A DNA stretch of 64,000 bases from Odontocerum albicorne (taxonomy: Eukaryota > Arthropoda > Insecta > Trichoptera > Odontoceridae). The first letter of the stretch is position 1. Every line of letters begins with the position of its first letter. Where the stretch lies: NCBI GenBank assembly GCA_949825065.1, contig OX463852.1:12706897-12770896 (forward strand), written 5' to 3'. Positions 54,561-64,000 of this stretch are shown here, piece by piece. Position numbers and translations under genes: made by a program. The notes under the pieces were generated by a model that saw only the letters and a list, made by a program, of their open reading frames with translations, ran no database searches and was not told the DNA's origin.

Positions 54561-55579
54561 CACGCTAACTGTAACTGCACGATATCCCACTCATCTTAAG
54601 CCACATGTTCCTAGTCCTCAGGCTCCTCGTACAAAGTCAGCGACTCCCGGAGACTGCCCTTATAGCGCTTCCTCATCCCACCGACCCTTCGCTTGCCAAA
54701 TACTTCCCGTATAGGACACGAGAGTTTGTAATTGTCCATGTGTATTACTTATCCAGTTCACATTAATCTTACCAATTAGGCCACAGATGCCGTTATTTCA
54801 GGTCATCAATGTTTTACCAATGATTTTTTTTAGTCCAAACATTTCACAAAAAACTTCTAATGGAAATATGTTAGACAGGTCTCACTCGCTGTAGCTGGGG
54901 ATTATAATACGTGTATAAGAAACAAGAACGATTCTTACAGGAGACTGTTGACAAACCCTGTCAATCAATGGTGGCATTGAAGATAAGTATAAATATACAA
55001 AGAACATGGTGGTCAGCTAGGAACACGTCAATCCATTTCAATTGACAGTGAATACTTACTTGTCGAATAAGTCAACCATTTTAAGTATTAAGCTCGAAGA
55101 CCAATACAAATGTAAATTCAGACAAGAAAAGTGTAAATAATTATACTTAGAACTTGCGGTTTATTATATTTAACCAATTTAACTTTTTCTAATAAATGGT
55201 GCCTTTAGAAAAAAACAGTTTAGGTGAAACTTAAGATGTAACAGTGAAACTGAAATACAAGTCTCACCCTCTCTCTCTTTCTGGAAGGTCCGAGCCCCCA
55301 AAAACCCTACTTAAATAAATAAGCTGGAACGTAAACCAACCATTTGCCAACCCACCCTTTACATCTAACAACCTCTAACAACGTCACTTCATAGCCTCTA
55401 GGAAAATGGTCAAATAATTAGATTTGTCAAATATTAATAAAAAAAATGCATGATTGTTACATTACGGGTATGTTTTAAATAAGTATGTATTACAAAAAGT
55501 AAATATGCTAATTTATCATAACATGTTGGTTTTATTAATGTTATATCTATGTTTTTTATGTGTTATTTATATTTGTGAT
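54561..55579. other. Intergenic, nothing recognised
   Basis: A G+C-richer part to 54715, then A+T-rich. A 76-codon frame across 54484-54714 is unsupported. Confidence 0.4.
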
Positions 55580-56105
55580 ATAATGAAAAAAGGAAGTACC
55601 ATAACACGGTCAGCTATCGATAATCTGAAGAACATATGAGTAAAGAACATGACTAAATCTACGAAATAAAATTTGTGAAAACATTGATTTTCTCAATCAT
55701 TCTGTATGGTGCCAAAACATTTTCTATAAGAGGAAAGTAACGCAATAATCAAGATGCCTTGGAGATGTGACACTGCCGACGTATGTTATGTGCACCATGC
55801 ACATCACGCAGGACAGGTCTATCGATTCTCGAGAAACTGCTAATTGAACAGCGTTTCTCTTCAATAATAACAACTGCGAATCTTCAGGTACTTGAGACAT
55901 ATTACTTGGCACGAAGATACACTAAAGAAACTGATGATCCATGGAAAAATAGAAGGATACTGATCACAACGTTATTTACCAACATGATGGACTGACAAAG
56001 AATGCAACCATCAGCTCACTCCAATAGCGTACAAAAAATACTACTTAATGGATGCAAGAAATGGTGGCGTCTCATTATTGTTACCGAGAGGTCAATTTGT
56101 CCACG
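55580..56105 (+). pseudogene. LINE-C fragment (copy 5)
   Basis: The longest LINE-C copy. In order: ITRSAIDNLKNI, a stop, KTLIFSIILYGAKTF (the LYGAETW segment), a DALEM region, CRRMLCAPCTSRRTGLSIL, a YLARRYTKETDD region, LMIHGKIEGY and a RWTDKECNHQL region. Several stops and frame changes intervene. The order and spacing follow intact RTE-like elements from the end of the RT core to the C-terminus. Confidence 0.72.
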
Positions 56106-57624
56106 TCCACCAAATCCAATGACCTTGACTGTTTTGTAAAGTAAATAACAAATAAAAAGAGGTTTAAGTATTAGTAAACTAACAACTCAATAATAAGAAA
56201 CATTAAAAAACATGGAAAAAGTAACATTGTTAATAATTAATTTAATGAATTTATATTAAGAGGAATGAAAATATGGTAGCTTCAAAAGTGTTTTTGAGAT
56301 GATTCTTTTTTGTGAGATGCTGTACCGAAATTGTTTTTTTCTTAAAATATCTTGAGTAACTAAACGGCAACATATAAGTCAATTGATCGGCTGATTTAGA
56401 GTAAAATGCACAGATCAACGGAATCGCTTCAGAGTACTAAATTTTTTAATTACCTTTAAATATTTTCCATACGTTTAAAGAGATGAGGTGATTTCACAAA
56501 ATTTGTTTCAGAGCAGAAACTGAATTTAATGAAAAGATACAAACCGTGTTATTTGGTCGATTAGGTTATTGATTAAATAACTTTAAAACAAATTATGAAA
56601 AAATCTACGAGATAAATTGCTCCTGTTTTGAAAAAAATAAAAGAAAATATGTCTGGAAGGACATCCAAGTTATAAAAAACAAAACTTCCTTAATTACAAT
56701 TATGAAGATCTTTTTAGAACGTATTATTATACATAGTTATCATCTAATTTAATATTAACATAAATATTTATTTAGTATTGTTTTTATTTTTTTATTTTAA
56801 ATTATTTATTGTTATTAATGACTTGGAGTATAATTTTTATTTTAAAGTATATTGTGATCAAATTGAATAAAAAAATTTATAATTAAAGCAAGGCATGTAA
56901 ATAAAAGTTACGAACAATATAATAACATTATTAACACGTAGCACTCCCTTCCCACCATCCCGAGAGTAGGAAGTGACAATAATAGACCGTCCTGTTTGCG
57001 GTCCTCGAGTTCCACATTTTCCCTTTTTTATTGTATTTCATTTTCTTTGTGTCTGCGGGATTGCTGAGGGACATTTTATTTTTGCTCCGAGGACAACACA
57101 CTCCTTATTTACATCCGGGGACTCTGGGACTGAATTTAATGGAAGAAAATCCCGACTTAACCTTATTTCAAAATGTACTTTGTTCATGTAAAATATTTAC
57201 AGATCTGTGGGACTCTTCGATTTGATACACGAGACGCTTTTTTTTTGTTATATGGTAGGCAATGAGGAATTAAATATATAAATCGGAATGATAAAACCTG
57301 TTTTTTTCTTATTTATTTACTCATTTGCGGTAGATTTAGATCATTCATTACTTATATAAAATATATTTATAATTCAGAGTGCGCCTACACACTAAAAGTA
57401 CACGGTGTTACAAAAACATAAATATTGAAGCATTACTTATAATCTACTGCAAATTTTCGATTAGCAAATGTAAATACTCGTACATACTATTGCAACTCAA
57501 GTGTCGCGAATGGATTGATTTCAAATATGCTTTTTATTTTCAATTGTCTTAATGGGATGTCACCATTGTTTTTTTTTTCAAATATGTGAGATGTTCCTTC
57601 GGAGATTGTTATACTCCAACAAGC
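56106..57624. other. Long A+T-rich intergenic stretch
   Basis: Overlapping plus-strand frames at 56973-57225 lie in a locally G+C-richer patch beginning CGTCCTGTTTGCGG. No family recognised. Confidence 0.45.
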
Positions 57625-57826
57625 TCGTCAAATTGTATACAGTACAACCTGACGAGCTTATGGCCATATAACAATCTCCCAACCAACCATAAAGATGTTC
57701 CAGAGGTCCTGAGAGAAAACCAGACTGGAATCCTTTTTCGAAAAAATGACTTTCCAGTCTGGATTCCAAAGGAGATCGAACCCGCCACCCTAGGCTAGGA
57801 GACAAGCGTCTTACCAACTAGTTCCT
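57625..57826 (-). mobile_element. SINE-A, full length
   Basis: The minus-strand head AACTAGTTGGTAAGACGCTT and GGTGGCGGGTTCGATCTCCT has well-kept promoter boxes. TCCAGACTGGAAAGTC and a second CAGTCTGGTTTTCTCTCAGG follow, so the CAGTCTGG block is doubled in this copy. Ends AGGTTGTACTGTATACAATT. Confidence 0.72.
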
Positions 57827-57929
57827 ACAGAATTGAAACTAACTCCTCACGGAGCATGAAACTATCCATTATAATCAGTCCCAGCGGCTACGTTGAGCTG
57901 TATACTTGGAAAGAACAGAGGATTAATTA

Positions 57930-58002
57930 GGCTGAAGACAATGTTGTCTCCCGGTCACGCTACGCATATGTCTGCATCGCCAATTCGGATATGTCAATGT
58001 TC
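57930..58002 (+). mobile_element. SINE-B 3' end
   Basis: GGCTGAAGACAATGTTGTCT, CCCGGTCACGCTACGCATAT and CCAATTCGGATATGTC. 5'-truncated. Lies tail-to-head with the SINE-A on the opposite strand. Confidence 0.6.
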
Positions 58003-58376
58003 GGAAAGAGTTTTTAACTCAAAAAAATATTTTCTCCACGCCAGCACTTGTTAGTGAAATTAACTATATAAGTTGAAATTAAATAATAAAAACTAGTGAT
58101 TACCTAGTTAATACTATTCAATTGGGTTTAAATTTAATGGTGTCACTTTGCATTTAATTAATATGATTTGTTATGAGGGATCGGGATTGGAGATTAAGTC
58201 TGCCCGCGCAGGGATGGAGGGTGAGAGCAGTCAAGGATTAGAAGGGTAAAAGTATAGGCGGGTAGGGTCAGTGTAGAACTGTTTTGAAAATTTTAATTGG
58301 ATATGTACGATAGTTAAGTATTTCAAAACGAAATAAATATTATCAGAATTTATTATTTTATTTATTTAACACTTAT
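58003..58376. other. Intergenic, nothing recognised
   Basis: A purine-rich patch at 58180-58265. No frame recognised. Confidence 0.4.
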
Positions 58377-58685
58377 ATTGCAAATACAATCTGACAAACT
58401 TATTGCCAGGCGGCAATCTCTTCCAACCAGCCAGACAAAAATAAGTGAAGGAATTTACATGGTCGCATAAATCGTTCAAATGACTATCTATCCCCACGAA
58501 ATCCATGAACACATACGTGAGCATATGCCCACAAAGACGGACAATACCCGAACATTAGTGTTCAACATGCCTTAAGTGAAAACCAGATCATCATTTTTTT
58601 TTAAATCTAGATTCCAACGGGAATAAAACTTGCAACCCTTATGTTAGAAGTCAAGTGTCTTACCGACTAGGCCACGAAGGTCGTC
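58377..58685 (-). mobile_element. SINE-A split by an insertion
   Basis: The minus-strand head (CTTCGTGGCCTAGTCGGTAA, GGGTTGCAAGTTTTATTCCC) and TCTGGTTTTCACTTAAGGCA occupy 58566-58685. About 115 bp of unrelated DNA (58450-58566) interrupt it. The 3' half (GGTTGGAAGAGATTGCCGCC, AATAAGTTTGTCAGATTGTA) lies at 58377-58449. Confidence 0.65.
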
Positions 58686-59124
58686 TTATTTATATTAAAT
58701 ACAGAAATAAGAAGATATAAAACTGAAGACATCGTAAGACTTAATTGGCGAATTAAGTTAAGACTTAATTGGCGAAATCACGTTCAAAGAATGGGTGGAA
58801 TCCGGATTCCCTGTATAGTTGATGTTGTTATGGTTATCCCATAGGAAATTGATCACTAGACAGCCCCATAAGGTAAATGTATGGTTAGTAGTCCACATCC
58901 CAAGAATAATTCAATAAAAACAAATTTAGGCTATTGCAAAATGAAGGAAAAATTATGCATTGTAAAATTTCAATTCCGTTGTACAACGGAGCGAAAAAAG
59001 AGGCGTTAAATTCAAAGTAGACTGTAATCCTTTTGTGAGAGAGGGTTGTGGTTGTGAGACAGGTGTCTCCCCAATTAGGCCATGAAGATTGTCAAAGAAA
59101 TTTTAAAGAATCAGAAGTAACATA
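58686..59124. other. Intergenic with a SINE head trace
   Basis: Minus-strand CTTCATGGCCTAATTGGGGA at about 59065-59092 is an isolated A-box-type head fragment. Otherwise unassigned. Confidence 0.45.
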
Positions 59125-59430
59125 TATACATTCATACTATCACGCCATTTTCCTGTCAGAGTAGGCATAAAAGACAGAGCACCGGACATTCCTATCTCGA
59201 CACACATATTTCGCCTCTTACACATACATACAGCTTCTCATACAACATCTACGACTTCTTTGACCTTCTACGTTTTATTATTTCAAAATATAATTCACTT
59301 AATCCAAACATGCTTTCCTTCAGTTTCCTCTATCACGTCATCCACTCGCATTTGTACTATATATTTGTTTAGTCTGTATTCATCAATTTAGTCTTCATTC
59401 CCAAACCATCTCAGAGTGTTTTTTTATCAG
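59125..59430 (-). pseudogene. LINE-W fragment (copy 15)
   Basis: The minus strand reads NTLRWFGNED for the WFGH block, then a GACGTGATAGAGGAAACTGA linker, GGAAAGCATGTTTGG, and a terminal ACTCTGACAGGAAAATGGCG, then TGATAGT box. Confidence 0.7.
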
Positions 59431-59814
59431 CATTAATTTTATTCAAAATATACATACAACAGAATGCAAGAAGTATTGATTATCTCGTAATCTGCTTCGA
59501 TTCAGATTCGGTGTTGAGCGGAGGGGAAAATTCCAAGAAATCGTTCGGAACGGCTCATGAAAATTCATATCACGTCTGAGACAACAGGTGCTGGATAGTT
59601 CCAGTGTTGGGGAGGCGAGCGCCAGCAGTGCAAGCGGTCAATAAATGGGAACATGGGAGAAAGTTACAAAACGATGCAGCTTCTGTCATGGTCGAAATAT
59701 TCTGGAATAAAAAAACTGTTTAACAAATATTGCAATATAACGATGTCAGTGCCATGAAACTAATATTAATAACTATGCGACCTTTATTAAGACACCTCAA
59801 TGGTCTAAACAATT
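59431..59814. other. Intergenic, nothing recognised
   Basis: A slightly G+C-richer patch near 59510-59640 without a supported frame. Confidence 0.4.
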
Positions 59815-60065
59815 CTTCTTAGTTACATATCTCACGATATCCACTCCATCTAGTCTTGAGCTTTAATTATTGTAGTACACAGTGAGTATCTGTCATCTCC
59901 TTGATTTGATCTATTCAATTTGATTGAGATTGCCCTCTGCTCACCGCCCCTCAACACTTCCAGTCACCGCCAACTTATCCAGCCTATCTTCATCTCTTGT
60001 AACGACATGTCCTAAGTAGTATAATTTTCTCTTCCTACATGTCGTTGACAGCCTTTATTTTACCT
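59815..60065 (-). pseudogene. LINE-C fragment (copy 6)
   Basis: The minus strand reads KLYYLGHVVTRDEDRLDKL, then AVTGSVEGR and, after decay, a DQIKEMTDTH block and RLDGVDIVRYVT. YLGH and the DRLDKLAVTG-VEG order correspond to the FGHI and GKIEG segments of the other LINE-C copies. The only LINE-C copy on the minus strand. Confidence 0.6.
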
Positions 60066-60134
60066 GTATCCTGAAGGATGGATATTATTAATGCGTTGAC
60101 GCTCTGATATTCTATGTGAACTTTTAAAAAAATC

Positions 60135-60590
60135 TCATACATATCATCAAGTCATATTCCTTTGGGTTAGCATAGAGGATATATATCCAGAACGTTCTAT
60201 ATTCACATATCCTCATACTTGCTTTTTTGTTTTTTATAAATTTCCTCAGTTAAAATGTCTCCAACTATCTCATTGTGCTCTTCCTCAGTCTACTTTTTTC
60301 ATCACTCTCCATTAACTTTAGACATTTGTTTAAATTTGATATGTAAGTCTTTCACAACTCATTATGTCAATATGACCAATCCATCTTAATATTCGTTTCC
60401 TAATTCTACACACAACATCCGTCTTTGACTAACATTAATGTTTAATAGGATCATTTCTTATTCTATCATACATTGTCACACCAGATATTCTTCGCTTGGC
60501 ACGCCTTCTAGTGCGTTTATTTTGCTCTCATAATATGTTTTATTAACCAGAGTTTACTTCTTGACTTACTTTTTTGAAGACTTGACGGTT
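60135..60590 (-). pseudogene. LINE-W-related fragment (copy 16)
   Basis: RILRWIGHID on the minus strand replaces WFGHVER. 5' of it is a RRAKRRISGVTMYDR-like region. The 3' end near 60140 is CCAAAGGAATATGACTTGAT. Less similar to the main family than copies 2, 10 and 20. Confidence 0.55.
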
Positions 60591-60656
60591 AATTTCCCGG
60601 GCCCGTTGTCTAAAAGTATTTTTTTGGTTAATACATTTTTTTTAAATTTGATATGT

Positions 60657-60906
60657 TTAACCCTGAGAGATCGGCGTACTGCTATAGCAGTGGAAGAAAT
60701 TTGTTCTACCCTTGTATTCTAAATGATATTTCATTCATTTAGAATACAAGGGTACATATTCTAAAATATATTTATGTTGTAAAAATATTTGTTTTTTGTT
60801 TTTTTGTTGTTTAAAATAAATATTTATCACGAGCGTCCGAATCGTAAATATATCTCAGCACTAGATAGACAATTATATTTTTTTCTCGTAGCGCTCTCAG
60901 GGTTAA
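60657..60906. mobile_element. piggyBac-like MITE
   Basis: TTAA at 60657-60660, a 242-bp body (60661-60902), then TTAA at 60903-60906. The body starts CCCTGAGAG and ends CTCTCAGGG, a perfect 9-bp inverted repeat. A 20-bp inverted pair (TACCCTTGTATTCTAAATGA and its complement) lies inside at about 60705-60752. Precise TTAA duplication with CCC...GGG ends is the piggyBac signature. The interior has no transposase. Confidence 0.75.
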
Positions 60907-61039
60907 ATAACTTGAATCGCTATTTAAACATATCAAATAGAATAATAGCACGAAGTACGATATTGAAAGAAGAGCATCACCAGGTAATAGAGTGAATGGT
61001 GGGTTATATATTAAAACCTGTTTTCCAACCGGAGCATTT

Positions 61040-61375
61040 TAAGGAAAGTAAAACTGGCTGTTCGTAATCGAATCGTGGTCCCAAAATTAGGATATGCCAG
61101 CAAAACTTGGATGTGGCCAAGAAGTTTTGAAAGTAAGATAAATCCGATAGAAACGGCACTGTATAGAAGGCACAAGAAATTTGAGAATACCTAATAAAAG
61201 TTAAAATCAACAAATGAGTCACATTCTGAAAGAAGAAAGTGGGAAAAGTCATTATAACAGGAGAGTATGTAGAGTATGGACGTGGCAGAACCAAAAGATA
61301 CGTGCCAGGATATACTGAAGTGAAGATATGTTCTCTCTACCTACCTCAATTTGGATATAGCGTGATGACGACGAG
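61040..61375 (+). pseudogene. LINE-W-related fragment (copy 17)
   Basis: VPKLGYASKTWMWPRSFES opens the fragment, followed by KINPIETALYRRHKK (INAVEMRALRR in other copies). The WFGH segment is deleted. It resumes at MDVAEPKDTCQDILK and ends in a TAGCGTGATGACGACGA tail. Confidence 0.7.
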
Positions 61376-61449
61376 GATGATATTTAAATGAGGCTACTTA
61401 TAAAATAAAATAATTGATGCTTGAAATCGTATAGAATAAAAATTACATA

Positions 61450-61930
61450 GGTACATACATATCATCACGCAGTATCCCTTGCGGAGCAGACAGTGAAAAC
61501 AAATTTCTAAACTTTTCTATCCAGACCCACAACTTTCGTCTCCTCCACATTCATATATCTCGTCATGCACAATCTTCTATTATTCATACTTCTCACTTAA
61601 CCTTCTTTCTTAATCTGGTATATTTGATCCAGTCACGTTTTTCTCAGTCTACATCTTTCACGCACACGTCGCACTTATGTCTTGTACACTCGTTTAGTTT
61701 TTATTTTACCATCCATTCTTTCCACATGTCCAAACCATCTTAAACCTCCTTTCTTCGTCTTACTTAAAACATCAATTTAATCCATGCATTATTTTTTTAT
61801 GTCTTCTTTCATACATTGACACTCCACAAATTTTCCTGCGCATAAATCTTCACTCATTAATATTACTTATATCCTTTTTCTGTAAATTCCAAGTTTCATT
61901 TACATTTGTCAAGGTGGGTACCATCATATT
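61450..61930 (-). pseudogene. LINE-W fragment (copy 18)
   Basis: On the minus strand: a MYERRHKK-like region, GGLRWFGHVERM, a GTGTACAAGACATAAGTG linker, the KVW-equivalent block, and an ATACTGCGTGATGATATG 3' box. Lies tail-to-tail with copy 17, 75 bp apart. Confidence 0.72.
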
Positions 61931-62346
61931 AATATGTAAAAATAACGTGATAAATTATTGGAACATACAAAGGATAATTGGCTTGTGAATTCTCGGCAGT
62001 GCAAAATAGAAAAATACTATCAAATAACAAAGTAGACTAGACAGAGGAAAAAAGTAATAACAGGATTTGTGCTCATACGGTCCGTTTAACAATATGGGGT
62101 AAACTTGACCGTATTTTAAACGGGGCTGGGCGCAATCTTCCCTCGCCAAATAATATGTTTGCACTGAAGTGAAAGAGGAAAGATATTGTGTAGCTTTATT
62201 TTTCGTTCTATTTATATTTCATTTGAGTTGTAGTCCAATACTTTTATACACCGTCGTTTAATAAAAACTACAACAAGTTAAAATTATAAACCAACTAAGA
62301 TTCATAAATTTTACTTATAAATTGGCTTAAAAATATATGTTCGACA
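61931..62346. other. Intergenic, nothing recognised
   Basis: TATAAACCAACTAAGATTCA at 62287 recurs in variant form at 62959, beyond the AT tract. Confidence 0.45.
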
Positions 62347-62368
62347 TCAAATATAATTAAAAATTGAA
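62347..62368 (+). repeat. Left 22-bp inverted repeat beside the AT tract
   Basis: Perfect complement of 62783-62804. It begins TCAAATATAATT and ends AAATTGAA. Similarity weakly extends outward (ATGTTCGACA against ATGTTGATT). Confidence 0.85.
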
Positions 62369-62411
62369 GTTCACTTTAGTTATACTTGAAAATATTGATT
62401 TTACCCAAGGT

Positions 62412-62765
<354 letters not shown>

Positions 62766-62782
62766 AGTGGATTTAACAGCGT

Positions 62783-62804
62783 TTCAATTTTTAATTATAT
62801 TTGA
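62783..62804 (-). repeat. Right 22-bp inverted repeat beside the AT tract
   Basis: Perfect partner of 62347-62368. With the self-complementary AT tract between them, the whole 458-bp block can fold as one long hairpin. Confidence 0.85.
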
Positions 62805-63064
62805 ATCAACATGAAAGTCCACAGTGTTGCTAAACTCTAGAAATATTATACATACGTCAGACTTTAAATCCGCTAAGAAATGTGATTAGTTATGCTTATT
62901 AAACTGATAAAAAATGCAATAAGTTTTTCCAATCAACTTGCCAAAAAAAATTATGTTTATAAACCAACTAAAAATTAATAAGTTATACTTATAAATTTAC
63001 TGAAAAATACAATATCTTTCAAATAGACTATAAGTTATACTTATAAACTTACAAATCAAATATA

Positions 63065-63275
63065 CAGAAGGCGTGGTAGAGGAAGACTAAGAAAAGTATG
63101 GTTTGATCAAGTGAATGATATTTTGAAAGAAAGATTAATAGAGAAATCGTAGAATATGCATGAGAAGATAGAGGAGATAAAAAATGTGTGACGCGTTAGG
63201 AAAATATAGCGCTATTCCCTCTTTGCCTACCCCGACGAGGAAACGAAGTGATGGTATGTATTATGTATGTAATTT
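63065..63275 (+). pseudogene. LINE-W fragment (copy 19)
   Basis: GRGRLRKVWFDQVNDIL, then KERLIEKS, a stop and a RRYRGDKKC region, ending TGCCTACCCCGACGAGGAAA and an ATGTATTATGTATGTA tail. The linker and KVW block are the best conserved in the window. Confidence 0.72.
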
Positions 63276-63654
63276 TATATTAATCAGTTAATTAGAATGG
63301 TTTTACAATTAAGAAACTGTTTCACACTGATCCGTTTTGAATTTACAAAGTTTACGTGATTGCAATGATAATTATTTTATTGTAAACTTTTTTCGTCATT
63401 AGTGACGATTCGAATTCATAGTCCAATCTTTACACTTAATACTTAATCTTAGCTTATTTATGGTAAAAACTAATATTTAAAGTTATTTTTGTACAAATAT
63501 GTCGTAGCTTTCTTTAATAAGGGAGACAACATGGGTTAATCACTTCACCTAAACGTTTTTATGAAATTCGACTATGAATACAAAGCGCGAAATTTTAAGG
63601 TAATTCTTTTAGTTTCATGCCCTTCAATACATACGAATTAGAGATTCGGAAGTT
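63276..63654. other. Intergenic, nothing recognised
   Basis: A+T-rich, no frame or repeat. Confidence 0.45.
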
Positions 63655-63945
63655 TTGAATAGCGTTGCTGGAAGACAATGTTGTATTCTGCCCCACTCGA
63701 GGCGCCTTCGGATTTAGAACCACTGAGTAGGTGTGAAACTCGTGGTTTGGCATTGCACGTGTTGGTACCATTACCGCACGTGAATAGATAACACTCGCAC
63801 ACGGACTCGGCGCGGACGAGTATTGTTTCATGTCGAATTCTTTTTCCAGACTGGAACCCCTTCTTTATATTTTTTTTCCAGTTCGGCAATCAAACCCTAA
63901 ACCCTCAGTGAAGGGTCAGCTTCTTACAAATAGGTCACGAATGTC
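63655..63945 (-). mobile_element. SINE-B, full length
   Basis: The minus-strand head ACATTCGTGACCTATTTGTA and AGGGTTTAGGGTTTGATTGC, then GTTCCAGTCTGGAAAAAG, ACTCGTCCGCGCCGAGTCCG, TGCGAGTGTTATCTATTCAC, GTGCGGTAATGGTACC, CCACGAGTTTCACACC, CAGTGGTTCTAAATCCGAAG and TGTCTTCCAGCAACGCTATT. The two minus-strand frames across it are not genes. Confidence 0.7.
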
Positions 63946-64000
63946 TTCACATCGTTTTAAGGTTAAAAATGAGTGTTTGGTATTTAGGCTAGATTATGAT

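Overview
This window is eukaryotic, intergenic-type DNA of high A+T content. It most resembles an insect genome. The evidence is the mix of short non-LTR retrotransposon (LINE) fragments, tRNA-headed SINEs, TTAA-flanked MITEs, minisatellites, and one young RTE-like element of a type common in arthropods. The insect order cannot be settled from sequence alone. I found no host protein-coding gene I would defend, no true tRNA or rRNA gene, and nothing prokaryotic (no operons, no CRISPR). Almost every readable reading frame is a retrotransposon remnant.

Mobile elements. (1) One nearly complete RTE-like element lies on the minus strand (51498-53936) between 12-bp target-site duplications. It has an uninterrupted frame with reverse-transcriptase motifs, but the N-terminal part of its endonuclease is missing. 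(2) About 20 short 3' fragments, here called LINE-W (peptide signature WFGHVERM), are scattered on both strands. (3) Six decayed fragments of a second RTE-like type, here called LINE-C, lie at 18.5, 41.3, 41.9, 47.1, 55.6 and 59.8 kb. (4) Single remnants of other LINEs lie at 23.5-24.2 kb (Jockey-like), 30.5-31.6 kb (I-like, with a TAA-repeat tail) and 35.4-36.0 kb (RTE-like). (5) tRNA-headed SINEs fall into at least four groups. SINE-A and SINE-B share a head but have different bodies. SINE-C carries a LINE-like tail. SINE-D is known here only from its head. Some single-copy head-like pieces are also present. (6) DNA-transposon-like pieces are two TTAA-bounded elements (10339-10961 and 60657-60906), a foldback-like structure (21462-22205), and a Harbinger-like remnant with traces of a MADF-type frame (about 12.08-12.56 kb).

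Structural repeats. A 492-bp inverted repeat (12939-13430 / 15135-15625) has arms about 99% identical. Tandem arrays have periods of 62, 58, 61, 50, 41, 37, 20 and about 183 bp. A (AT)n tract of about 350 bp near 62.4-62.8 kb sits between 22-bp inverted repeats.

The 8-mer TACGAGTA/TACTCGTA occurs about 23 times by eye, against an expectation of roughly 2-3 from base composition, mostly outside any shared repeat. The most unusual items are the large inverted repeat, the RTE-like insertion with intact duplications, this 8-mer, and the LINE/SINE chimeras. All names ending in a letter (SINE-A, LINE-W and so on) are labels for this window only.
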